From Luminiphilus sp. (GTDB taxonomy: Bacteria; Pseudomonadota; Gammaproteobacteria; Pseudomonadales; Halieaceae): a stretch of 6,742 nt of DNA. The translations under genes were made by a program, and so were the position numbers. Under the pieces are notes generated by a model. That model did no database searches, had not been told where the DNA came from, and worked only from the letters and a program-made list of their open reading frames with translations. Each line of letters starts with the position of its first letter. Within the stretch, counting starts at the first letter, position 1. The DNA is taken from NCBI GenBank assembly GCA_029251065.1, contig JAQXEB010000048.1, positions 1 to 6,742 of the forward strand. Direction: 5' to 3'. Shown one piece after another: positions 1 to 5,696 of the stretch.

Positions 1-1885
1 GCACGTTGACCAAGCCTGTCTGTGCCGCGCGATCGGCAATTGAGGCCTCGGTCGGTAAGCTCAAGAGCTTTGCTTTCATGGCGTCTTCAAGATCGCCGGC
101 TAAGACGCGCTTGAGCGCAACAAGGTAGTCCTCAGGCAAGACATCCGATGTTGCATCCATTGCGTCTAGTGCAAGCCGCTGAGATGCATCCCAACGCACA
201 AATGAATCATCGTCGTAACCCATAAGGGCCACGAGATCGTCCCGGGTCTGAGACATGTTCAAGCGCACCGGTGCGGAAAAACCACGCAATGCTGAGACGA
301 CAGGCTCTGTCGTGAGTCCATCAAACGACACAGTCTGAGAGGTTTGGTTAAGCTCAATAACCCGAGCGGTGTGTCCGTCGCCCAGGTCGATGTGCTCGCC
401 ATTGGTCATTAGTGAGACCGCAACCGGAATGTGCAGTGGTGGTTTTTCGTCTTGCCCTGGCGTGGGCGGGTTACTTTGAGTAAAAGTCAGCTCCAATCGC
501 CCACGGGCAGAGTCGAATACTTTTTCAACATCGATGACCGGCGTACCCGCCTGTTCATACCAGCGTCGGAACTGCGTCAAATCTTTGCCTGAGGCCTCCT
601 GCATGGCGTCAACAAAATCATCACAGGTAACCGCCATCCCGTCGAAGCGCTCAAAATACAATCGAGCACCTCGGTAAAACGCGTCATCGCCCAACAGCGT
701 GTTGAGCATCCGCACAACCTCAGCACCTTTTTCGTAGACCGTCATCGTGTAAAAGTTAGAGATTTCGATAAACGAGTCGGGTCTGACCGGGTGCGCCATG
801 GGACCTGCGTCCTCAGCAAACTGATGCGTTCGCAAGAAAGCCACGTCCTCAATACGCTTGACGCCTCGAGAATTCATATCGGCAGAAAACTCAGCGTCTC
901 GAAAAACAGTAAAGCCCTCTTTGAGGCTCAGCTGAAACCAGTCTCTGCAGGTGACACGATTACCCGAGTAGTTGTGGAAATACTCGTGCGCAACAACGCC
1001 CTCGACTCGCTGGTAACCCAGGTCAGTCGTAATATCAGGGTGTGCCAGCACACAGGAGGTGTTGAAAATATTCAGGCTCTTATTTTCCATTGCCCCCATA
1101 TTGAAGTCATCAACAGCGACAATATTAAATAGATCAAGGTCGTACTCGAGACCGTAGCGCTCTTCATCCCAGCGCATCGACGCTTTGAGCGACGCCATTG
1201 CATGATCGCAGTAGCCTGTGTCTTTGGCCTCAACCCAGATATGCAGATCCACAGGCTTACCCGACTGCGTTACAAAGCGATCAGCAACTAATTCGAGGTC
1301 GCCAGCCACCAGCGCGAACAGATAACTGGGTTTGGGGTGTGGGTCATGCCACACCACCTTGTGGCGGCCATCCTCTAAGTCTGAGCGAGCCACTTCATTG
1401 CCGTTACTCAACAACACGGGACAGACGGTTTTATCCGCTGAGAGGCTGACGGTGAACGTCGAGAGGACATCGGGTCGATCCAAACCAAAGGTAATCTTTC
1501 GATACCCCTCCGCCTCGCACTGCGTACAGTACATCGTCCGAGACCGGTATAAACCTTCAAGCGACGTATTGGACTCGGGCTCAATATCGACCACAGCACC
1601 AAACACAAAACGGTGGGGTACCGTCTCTAACGTGAGCTTACCCCCTGCATAGGTAAAGTCAGACTCAGCGACCTGAGCCTCGTCAATGCTAATGGACCGA
1701 ACCGACAGGCCCTCGCCATCAAGCACCAAGGGTCTTGCGTGCTGACCCTGTCGCTCAATCGTCAGTTTGCTGACAACACGCGTCGTTCCGTCGTGAATAT
1801 CAAAGGCGAGATCAACGTCGCTAATCAAAAAATCCGGCGGCTGATAGTTCTGTCGGTAAATCGTTTTAGGTGTGCCGTCTCGCAT
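1..1885 (-). CDS. pepN: Aminopeptidase N (M1 family zinc metallopeptidase), C-terminus cut by window edge
   Basis: This cytosolic M1 metallo-aminopeptidase removes N-terminal residues from peptides during protein turnover. I translated the minus strand from ATG at 1885 and found 628 open codons to the left edge. Family members are about 870-890 residues, so roughly 250 C-terminal residues, most of the helical domain, are missing. Visible features are an N-terminal beta domain (about 1-195), CTQCE at 120-124 (Q122 and E124 match substrate-anchoring Q119/E121 of E. coli), the exopeptidase motif GAMEN at 264-268, the zinc site HEYFH at 300-304 with third ligand E323 in SLKEG, and the catalytic tyrosine Y384 in VYEKGAEV. 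Every motif sits three residues later than in E. coli PepN, which supports the start. The enteric HNWTGN is HNYSGN here. The start lies 2 nt after the DUF2797 stop, with a GGAG 11 nt upstream, so translation may be coupled. Activity looks intact as far as visible. Confidence 0.97.
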   Translation of the reverse strand, partial: MRDGTPKTIYRQNYQPPDFLISDVDLAFDIHDGTTRVVSKLTIERQGQHARPLVLDGEGLSVRSISIDEAQVAESDFTYAGGKLTLETVPHRFVFGAVVDIEPESNTSLEGLYRSRTMYCTQCEAEGYRKITFGLDRPDVLSTFTVSLSADKTVCPVLLSNGNEVARSDLEDGRHKVVWHDPHPKPSYLFALVAGDLELVADRFVTQSGKPVDLHIWVEAKDTGYCDHAMASLKASMRWDEERYGLEYDLDLFNIVAVDDFNMGAMENKSLNIFNTSCVLAHPDITTDLGYQRVEGVVAHEYFHNYSGNRVTCRDWFQLSLKEGFTVFRDAEFSADMNSRGVKRIEDVAFLRTHQFAEDAGPMAHPVRPDSFIEISNFYTMTVYEKGAEVVRMLNTLLGDDAFYRGARLYFERFDGMAVTCDDFVDAMQEASGKDLTQFRRWYEQAGTPVIDVEKVFDSARGRLELTFTQSNPPTPGQDEKPPLHIPVAVSLMTNGEHIDLGDGHTARVIELNQTSQTVSFDGLTTEPVVSALRGFSAPVRLNMSQTRDDLVALMGYDDDSFVRWDASQRLALDAMDATSDVLPEDYLVALKRVLAGDLEDAMKAKLLSLPTEASIADRAAQTGLVNV

Positions 1886-1887
1886 TG

Positions 1888-2712
1888 TTATTCTGTCTCC
1901 ATTTGGACGTGATACCCGCCGAATTTTCGAATGTTAAGCACGCCAGTGTCGAGCAACAGGTACTGCCCCTTGATCCCCATTAAGCGACCTTCAACACGGG
2001 GGTTTTTATCGAAATTATGTGTGCTGACTTTAGTAGGGAATTCAAGAACGGGGTAGTTGATCTCAACCGTTGGCTCACCCTCTAAAATCTGCAGTGCTTG
2101 AAGGCCGAAGCGATCTTGCAGTGCACTGATGTCCTCGGCGCACAAGTCCATAAGCGCCGTGCGTTTATCTTCTAAAGAGACGTCCGCACCATTACCTTTA
2201 AGCATCGTTTGCCACGCTGTCTTATCCGCAACATGCTTTGCTATTGCGGTTTCGAGTAACCCGGAAAGCTGCCGATGCTGCACGCGGGCAATGGGCTGAG
2301 CCTGCGTAGCGCCTTGATCCATCCAGCGAGTTGGCACTTGGGAGTGACGCGTTATGCCGACTTTCACTCCCGATGTATTGGCGAGGTAGACCACGTGGTC
2401 TACGAAACAGTTTGACTGCGCCCAGTCGGGCTCGCGGCAAGTGCCCTCATCAAAGTGGCACTTTTCAGGACTCATAATGCAACTGTCACAGGCCGCAAGA
2501 CGACGAAAACAGGGGTAACAAAAACCCTGGCTAAAACTCTTCTTAGTCTTCCGGTCGCAGTGAACGCAATTAATGACGCCGCCAAAATCAAACGCCACGC
2601 GGGTTCCTAACAGCGCATTTAAATCAATACGCGCTTCATCGAGCGGCAGCTGATATTTCACGTCGCCAGAGAGCTCTGTGACCATCTTGCGTAAATTTCC
2701 ACTGACTAACAT
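1888..2712 (-). CDS. DUF2797 family protein with Cys-rich zinc-binding N-terminus and GIY-YIG-like core
   Basis: A conserved gammaproteobacterial protein of 274 residues, recognised as DUF2797 by the family signatures KTKKSFSQGFCYPCFR, SPEKCHF, GTCREPDW, GIKGQYLLLDTGV and NIRK. Its biochemical role is not established to my knowledge. The N-terminal half has paired cysteines C49/C52, C65/C68, C75/C78, then C85, C92 and C102, a spacing typical of one or two zinc ribbons. Residues 106-172 resemble a GIY-YIG fold by eye: VVYL at 107-110, VKVGIT at 116-121, R129, and a glutamate at E154. The second signature tyrosine is replaced by V118, so nuclease activity is uncertain. The C-terminal 220-270 is a beta-rich segment of unknown role. 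Start: ATG 2712 is the only ATG before an in-frame TGA at 2724-2722. It follows the YeaC-like gene by 16 nt and is almost fused to pepN. Nucleic-acid binding is an inference. Confidence 0.92.
   Translation of the reverse strand: MLVSGNLRKMVTELSGDVKYQLPLDEARIDLNALLGTRVAFDFGGVINCVHCDRKTKKSFSQGFCYPCFRRLAACDSCIMSPEKCHFDEGTCREPDWAQSNCFVDHVVYLANTSGVKVGITRHSQVPTRWMDQGATQAQPIARVQHRQLSGLLETAIAKHVADKTAWQTMLKGNGADVSLEDKRTALMDLCAEDISALQDRFGLQALQILEGEPTVEINYPVLEFPTKVSTHNFDKNPRVEGRLMGIKGQYLLLDTGVLNIRKFGGYHVQMETE
1897..1900 (-). promoter_or_regulatory. Ribosome binding site of pepN, inside the DUF2797 gene
   Basis: A GGAG lies 11 nt before the pepN ATG, within the last codons of the DUF2797 gene. The spacing is longer than optimal. 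With only 2 nt between the upstream stop and this start, ribosomes finishing DUF2797 could reinitiate directly on pepN. Confidence 0.5.
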
Positions 2713-2724
2713 TGACCTAGGTCA
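2713..2724. repeat. 12-bp perfect palindrome between RBS and start of the DUF2797 gene
   Basis: TGACCTAGGTCA is perfectly self-complementary. It fills exactly the 12 nt between the GAGGAG Shine-Dalgarno (2730-2725) and the ATG at 2712. In mRNA it could form a 4-bp stem with a CUAG loop, which would shorten the effective SD-to-start distance. It could also be a dyad site for a DNA-binding protein. Chance remains possible for a site this short. Confidence 0.55.
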
Positions 2725-2730
2725 CTCCTC
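2725..2730 (-). promoter_or_regulatory. Ribosome binding site of the DUF2797 gene, overlapping the upstream stop
   Basis: GAGGAG overlaps the TGA stop of the YeaC-like gene (TGA GGAG) and lies 12 nt from the ATG at 2712, longer than the usual 5-9 nt. The spacer is the palindrome described separately. An alternative weak AGGT sits only 3 nt from the ATG and is less likely to be used. Confidence 0.6.
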
Positions 2731-2980
2731 ACTGCCATTTAATAGGAACTGGATCGTCACACAGACTGTCCGCCTTTGATCCCTTATCGATAAACCCTAT
2801 CCGTTGATCCTCAGGCAGGTGGTGCTGCCCCCATAAGATCACGGCGTTCATCGTATCAACACGTTGCGCGTCGGTGATCGATCGCCCATCGGGCCATTTA
2901 CCCAGCGACAAGGCGTCTACCATGCGGTCATAGACCTCTCGCGGCATCGCCACAATGGCGTCTTCATAACTTTCTGACAT
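2729..2980 (-). CDS. YeaC-like DUF1315 family small protein
   Basis: A soluble protein of 83 residues that matches DUF1315, the family of E. coli YeaC. The hallmark segment PREVYDRMVDALSLGKWPDG at 13-32 lines up with the YeaC stretch around PEVYQRLVTAVELGKWPDG. It is followed by a helical part with ILWGQHH at 48-54 and a short basic end PVPIKWQ. The start at ATG 2980 gives an N-terminus like that of YeaC. No enzymatic motif, signal peptide or membrane segment is visible, and the role is unknown. The gene begins 3 nt after the rhomboid stop (TAA GGT ATG) and ends 16 nt before DUF2797, so all three are probably co-translated. The upstream AGGG, about 7 nt from the ATG, is a plausible ribosome site inside the rhomboid gene. 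The tight grouping with DUF2797 and pepN hints at a shared expression program rather than a shown joint function. Confidence 0.92.
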   Translation of the reverse strand: MSESYEDAIVAMPREVYDRMVDALSLGKWPDGRSITDAQRVDTMNAVILWGQHHLPEDQRIGFIDKGSKADSLCDDPVPIKWQ

Positions 2981-2983
2981 ACC

Positions 2984-3616
2984 TTAGCCCTGCTTCCGGG
3001 TGATTGTGGCGATAATGGCGCCGGTGATAATACCCACCAATAAACCCCCTAAGTGAGCACCATTAGCAATGGATCCAAGACCGATTACTTTGAGCACACC
3101 GGTAAAGCCAATAAACAGCCAAACCCACATAAACGTGAATATGGAGGGCAGTGGAATATACACAAGGCCGGGCCGCGTTCGATGTAGCACCCACAAACAC
3201 CCCATATACGCGTACACAACGCCCGAAAGCCCGCCAAAAATCGAAGGTCCGGCCCACCAACTTTGCAGAACATTACCGCCGACGGCGCCCGCTAAAAACA
3301 AATTGAACGAAAATATGCTTCCCAAGCTGAGCTCGAGCCGACTGCCAAACTCCCATATCCACAGGGCATTAAACACAATGTGCATCACGCCAAAATGCAC
3401 AAGCGCGGGACTGACGTATCGCCAGTACTGAGCGCCGGGATCGACAAGCTCAAAGCGACGTCCGTTAAATTCAACTTTGTGGAACGCCAACCAGTCAAGA
3501 ATCACGGCATCGCCAAGCGCAGCCATTAAGGCAAAAACAAGCCCCGCCATGGCGAGAACAAAAAGAGTAACCGGAGCCTGACGCCAGTGAACCCTAACAT
3601 CAGGGCGTGAGGGCAT
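2984..3616 (-). CDS. Rhomboid family intramembrane serine protease
   Basis: An inner-membrane protease that cleaves transmembrane substrates within the bilayer; the substrate is unknown. From ATG 3616 the protein is 210 residues with about six hydrophobic segments: near 15-34, 70-90, 98-121, 126-145, 155-177 and 183-206. The catalytic serine is S131 in FGGLSG (127-132) and its partner is H188 in NGAHLGG (185-191). The HxxxN motif in the second segment (H79, N83, followed by WIWEFG) is also present, so the protease looks active. No cytosolic extra domain is present, as in compact bacterial rhomboids. The reading frame stays open upstream to 3718, but that part lies inside nadK and has hydrophilic, non-family sequence. 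ATG 3616 has a GGTGG 4 nt upstream and gives the usual length. The gene overlaps nadK by 17 nt, consistent with translational coupling. Confidence 0.93.
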   Translation of the reverse strand: MPSRPDVRVHWRQAPVTLFVLAMAGLVFALMAALGDAVILDWLAFHKVEFNGRRFELVDPGAQYWRYVSPALVHFGVMHIVFNALWIWEFGSRLELSLGSIFSFNLFLAGAVGGNVLQSWWAGPSIFGGLSGVVYAYMGCLWVLHRTRPGLVYIPLPSIFTFMWVWLFIGFTGVLKVIGLGSIANGAHLGGLLVGIITGAIIATITRKQG

Positions 3617-4484
3617 CAGACCACCGTAACTTGTCGCGACAACTCGCATAAAAGCTATGACCCGGCGGGTGAAGCAGTCGCAGTGCCCGTTCCTTTTTTC
3701 TGACTGCCACGGAGTCACCAGGACTCAATGTCAACGAGACTTGGCCGTCGCAGGTCACTAGCGGGTTATTTTTATTCCGCTCTAGCGTATCAATTCGTAT
3801 TTCGCTATCCCCGTGAATCACCATTGGGCGGCTGGTGAGCGAGTGCGGAAACATGGGCACCAGCACCACTGCATCTAAGTCGGGGGTCATGATGGGCCCC
3901 CCAGCGGACATCGAATAGGCGGTCGAACCGGTAGGCGTTGAAATAATCAAGCCGTCGGCGTTCATGCGATAAACAAACTCATCGTCAACGTGAAGCTGAA
4001 ACTCGATCATTTGTGCTGACGTGCCTGAGTTGACGACAACATCGTTCAGCGCTTCCGCCTGCCCGGTCAAACCCTGAGGGCCATGAACCTCAACGTCCAG
4101 CAGAAAACGCTTATCGGTCGTGTACTGCCCGTCCAGAACACTACTGACGTGCGTCACAAGACCGTCGTCAGGACTGACATCGGTCAAAAAGCCAAGACGC
4201 CCGCGGTTTATTCCAATAACTGGACAGTCATGTTTAACCAAGGTTCTCGCTGCGCTGAGCAAGCTGCCGTCGCCGCCAATAACGACGGCCAAGTCAACAT
4301 TGGCACCAATCGCGTCTCTGGGCTGCATCGCGCGCGTCTCAAAGTGCGCAAGCGTCGCCAGACGATCTTCCAACACCACATCGATGCCACGTCCGTCCAA
4401 GAGATCGAGAAGCTCGGAAACCACGTGGGTCACCCCTGGATGCTCTCGGCGCCCCAGCAGTCCTACTCTTTGAAACTCACTCAC
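3600..4484 (-). CDS. nadK: NAD kinase (ATP-NAD 2'-phosphotransferase)
   Basis: A cytosolic enzyme that phosphorylates NAD to NADP and so sets the NADP(H) pool. It has 294 residues, close to the 292 of E. coli NadK. Visible motifs are GGDGS at 70-74 with catalytic D72, GRLGFLTD at 95-102, the N147-D148 pair (Asn-Glu in E. coli), DGLIIST at 177-183 leading into PTGSTAYSMSAGGP (184-197), VPMFPHSLTSRP at 209-220, the DGQ at 246-248, and a C-terminal HPPGHSFYA that matches the enteric HPKDYSYF region. The start is GTG 4484, because an in-frame TGA stands three codons upstream (4493-4491) and no ATG is available near the N-terminus. A purine-rich GAGAAGAGA (4502-4494) is a weak ribosome site 9 nt away. 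A 5-codon ATG minicistron overlaps the start. The gene follows the glycosyltransferase by 27 nt and its end overlaps the rhomboid gene. Confidence 0.98.
   Translation of the reverse strand: MSEFQRVGLLGRREHPGVTHVVSELLDLLDGRGIDVVLEDRLATLAHFETRAMQPRDAIGANVDLAVVIGGDGSLLSAARTLVKHDCPVIGINRGRLGFLTDVSPDDGLVTHVSSVLDGQYTTDKRFLLDVEVHGPQGLTGQAEALNDVVVNSGTSAQMIEFQLHVDDEFVYRMNADGLIISTPTGSTAYSMSAGGPIMTPDLDAVVLVPMFPHSLTSRPMVIHGDSEIRIDTLERNKNNPLVTCDGQVSLTLSPGDSVAVRKKERALRLLHPPGHSFYASCRDKLRWSDALTP
3621..3625 (-). promoter_or_regulatory. Ribosome binding site that supports the rhomboid start at 3616
   Basis: GGTGG lies 4 nt upstream of ATG 3616, inside the last codons of nadK. The other in-frame ATG upstream (3649) has no purine-rich site before it. 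This favours the shorter, family-length rhomboid protein. Confidence 0.45.
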
Positions 4485-4494
4485 GACTTGTCAT
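4477..4494 (-). other. Possible 5-codon minicistron (MTSRE) overlapping the nadK start
   Basis: An ATG at 4494 opens a five-codon frame ending in TGA at 4479-4477. The nadK GTG (4484-4482) lies inside it in another frame. A ribosome ending here would stop only 3 nt past the nadK start codon and could shift back to it. The purine tract upstream is too close to serve this ATG well, so chance is quite possible. Confidence 0.25.
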
Positions 4495-4511
4495 CTCTTC
4501 TCACTGTCGGA

Positions 4512-5684
4512 TTAGGATTCAACGCGCTTTAACAATCGGCGCATTGAATGCGATACCTCATGATACGGCAAAAGTGACGATCCGATTCTTTGTGACCTTT
4601 CGTTTAATGCCTGCCAAAGGGTCGCTTCGGACAGTAACCGTCTTAAGTTAAGCACCATGTGCGACGAACTGTCAGCGACTGATACAGCATCACCCACATC
4701 TAATCGTGCTCTTGAGAGCCCTTCGCGTGTTGTCGCAACCGGAATGCCGCGTGCCAACGCGTTCACCAGCTTGGCCTCAGTATGGGTCTCGTTGAGCAGC
4801 GGTTCGATCATGACGCGAACGCCAAGTTCGGAGAGCTTCGTGTCGCGATTATCGCGGTGCAAAGAAATATCACCATAACCCGTCAACTTTTGTTCCAGGG
4901 CGTCACTCGCATCTTGCCCTATCACGTGGAACTCAAGCCCCGGGACCGCGTCTCTAATGGCATTCCAAATGTTGTCGAGAAACCAAGTGAGACTGGCCAC
5001 ATTTTGTTCATTCCCCAAATAGCCGGCATACCCAATCCGCATCCGCGTTGCTGAAAACTCCGCAACCGAGATCGTGGGCCTCGCTGCACTGGGCTGTGTT
5101 GCCTCGTCGACTAACTTACCAAGGGGCAAACCTAAGGCTAATACTGCCGTTGCCGTCGACGGTACTGAGAATACCCGGTCAAAACGTGACAGCGCGTCGA
5201 ACTCCATATCTTTGACGCGCTTAATACGTCGCCCACCCAAAATGCCGCGCCCAATTCGATCCGCGTCAGAGGCTATTTCCTGCGCGAAGTAAATCGTTTT
5301 CCCCGGAATACCCAGAGGCAGATAGGGCGTCGCCTCTAAACTGTCGAGCACCACCGATTCAAAGTCGGCAGCCCGACGCTGAATGGCCGCCTTTAATCGA
5401 CCGTTGACGTAGGCCTCGAGACCACTCGACTCAAAGACAGCCTTCAGCGCGCCGCCGACCGGTCGTTCATCTAAACCGCGCTCAAACCCACCTGTTATCC
5501 GCGTGATCCCCAGCTTAACTCGAAGTTCATTAAGCGCCGTTTGACTCACTGGTCCAACGACCGCCAGCGAGATGTCGAAGTCTCGAGAAAGCGTACTCAG
5601 CAGCGCTTGCGTGGGAGCGCGCAACACCTGATCCTGCCGATGCGTGCACACCGAAGTGATGTAGAGAAGCTTGTGCTGACTCAA
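4512..5684 (-). CDS. GT-B fold glycosyltransferase, GT4-like (glycosyl transferases group 1)
   Basis: A probable nucleotide-sugar-dependent glycosyltransferase of 390 residues; donor and acceptor cannot be read from the sequence. The N-terminal Rossmann-like domain begins KLLYITSV (5-12) and runs to about 200, with a typical acceptor-side stretch FAQEIASDADRI at 133-144. The C-terminal donor domain starts at RIGYAGYLGNEQN (216-228), continues with EFHVIGQD (251-258) and ends with the donor-loop region THTEAKLVNALARGIPVATT (300-319). In many GT4 enzymes the last motif reads EA(M/L)A. Here the position before A309 is N308, so the second glutamate of the E-x7-E pattern appears replaced. No membrane segment or signal peptide is evident, so a cytosolic or peripheral enzyme is likely. 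The start is TTG 5684, with an ideal TAGGAG six nt upstream. Its place between lipA and nadK is unusual, and a role in surface polysaccharide or glycolipid assembly is only an inference. Confidence 0.88.
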   Translation of the reverse strand: MSQHKLLYITSVCTHRQDQVLRAPTQALLSTLSRDFDISLAVVGPVSQTALNELRVKLGITRITGGFERGLDERPVGGALKAVFESSGLEAYVNGRLKAAIQRRAADFESVVLDSLEATPYLPLGIPGKTIYFAQEIASDADRIGRGILGGRRIKRVKDMEFDALSRFDRVFSVPSTATAVLALGLPLGKLVDEATQPSAARPTISVAEFSATRMRIGYAGYLGNEQNVASLTWFLDNIWNAIRDAVPGLEFHVIGQDASDALEQKLTGYGDISLHRDNRDTKLSELGVRVMIEPLLNETHTEAKLVNALARGIPVATTREGLSRARLDVGDAVSVADSSSHMVLNLRRLLSEATLWQALNERSQRIGSSLLPYHEVSHSMRRLLKRVES

Positions 5685-5690
5685 GCCAGA

Positions 5691-5696
5691 CTCCTA
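5691..5696 (-). promoter_or_regulatory. Ribosome binding site containing the lipA stop; fixes the TTG start of the glycosyltransferase
   Basis: TAGGAG is followed by a 6-nt spacer and TTG 5684. Its first three bases are the TAG stop of lipA. This near-consensus site with good spacing is the reason to accept a TTG start here. Termination of lipA translation on top of the site suggests coupling of the two genes. Confidence 0.75.

Noticed and set aside
791..1132. 113-codon open frame on the plus strand
   Set aside because: It lies wholly antisense to the PepN catalytic core (HEYFH and GAMEN region), which is unmistakable on the minus strand. Its translation has no family features.
2222..2440. 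72-codon open frame on the minus strand within the DUF2797 gene
   Set aside because: It is an alternative frame inside a well-supported gene and gives an Arg-rich translation without any motif.
3069..3431. 120-codon open frame on the plus strand
   Set aside because: Antisense to the rhomboid transmembrane region and carries no recognisable domain; the rhomboid motifs prove the other strand is coding.
3617..3718. 34-residue N-terminal extension of the rhomboid protein
   Set aside because: It overlaps the coding end of nadK, is hydrophilic and Cys/Arg-rich unlike rhomboid N-termini, and a better start with an SD-like site exists at 3616.
4485..4511. Search for a terminator or promoter in the longest intergenic gap
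   Set aside because: The 27 bases hold no inverted repeat with a T-run and no convincing -10/-35 pair; only a purine-rich tract is present.
4083..4532. 149-codon open frame on the plus strand, running across the nadK start
   Set aside because: Antisense to the NAD kinase GGDGS half and the nadK-glycosyltransferase junction. No family signal and no convincing ribosome site were seen.
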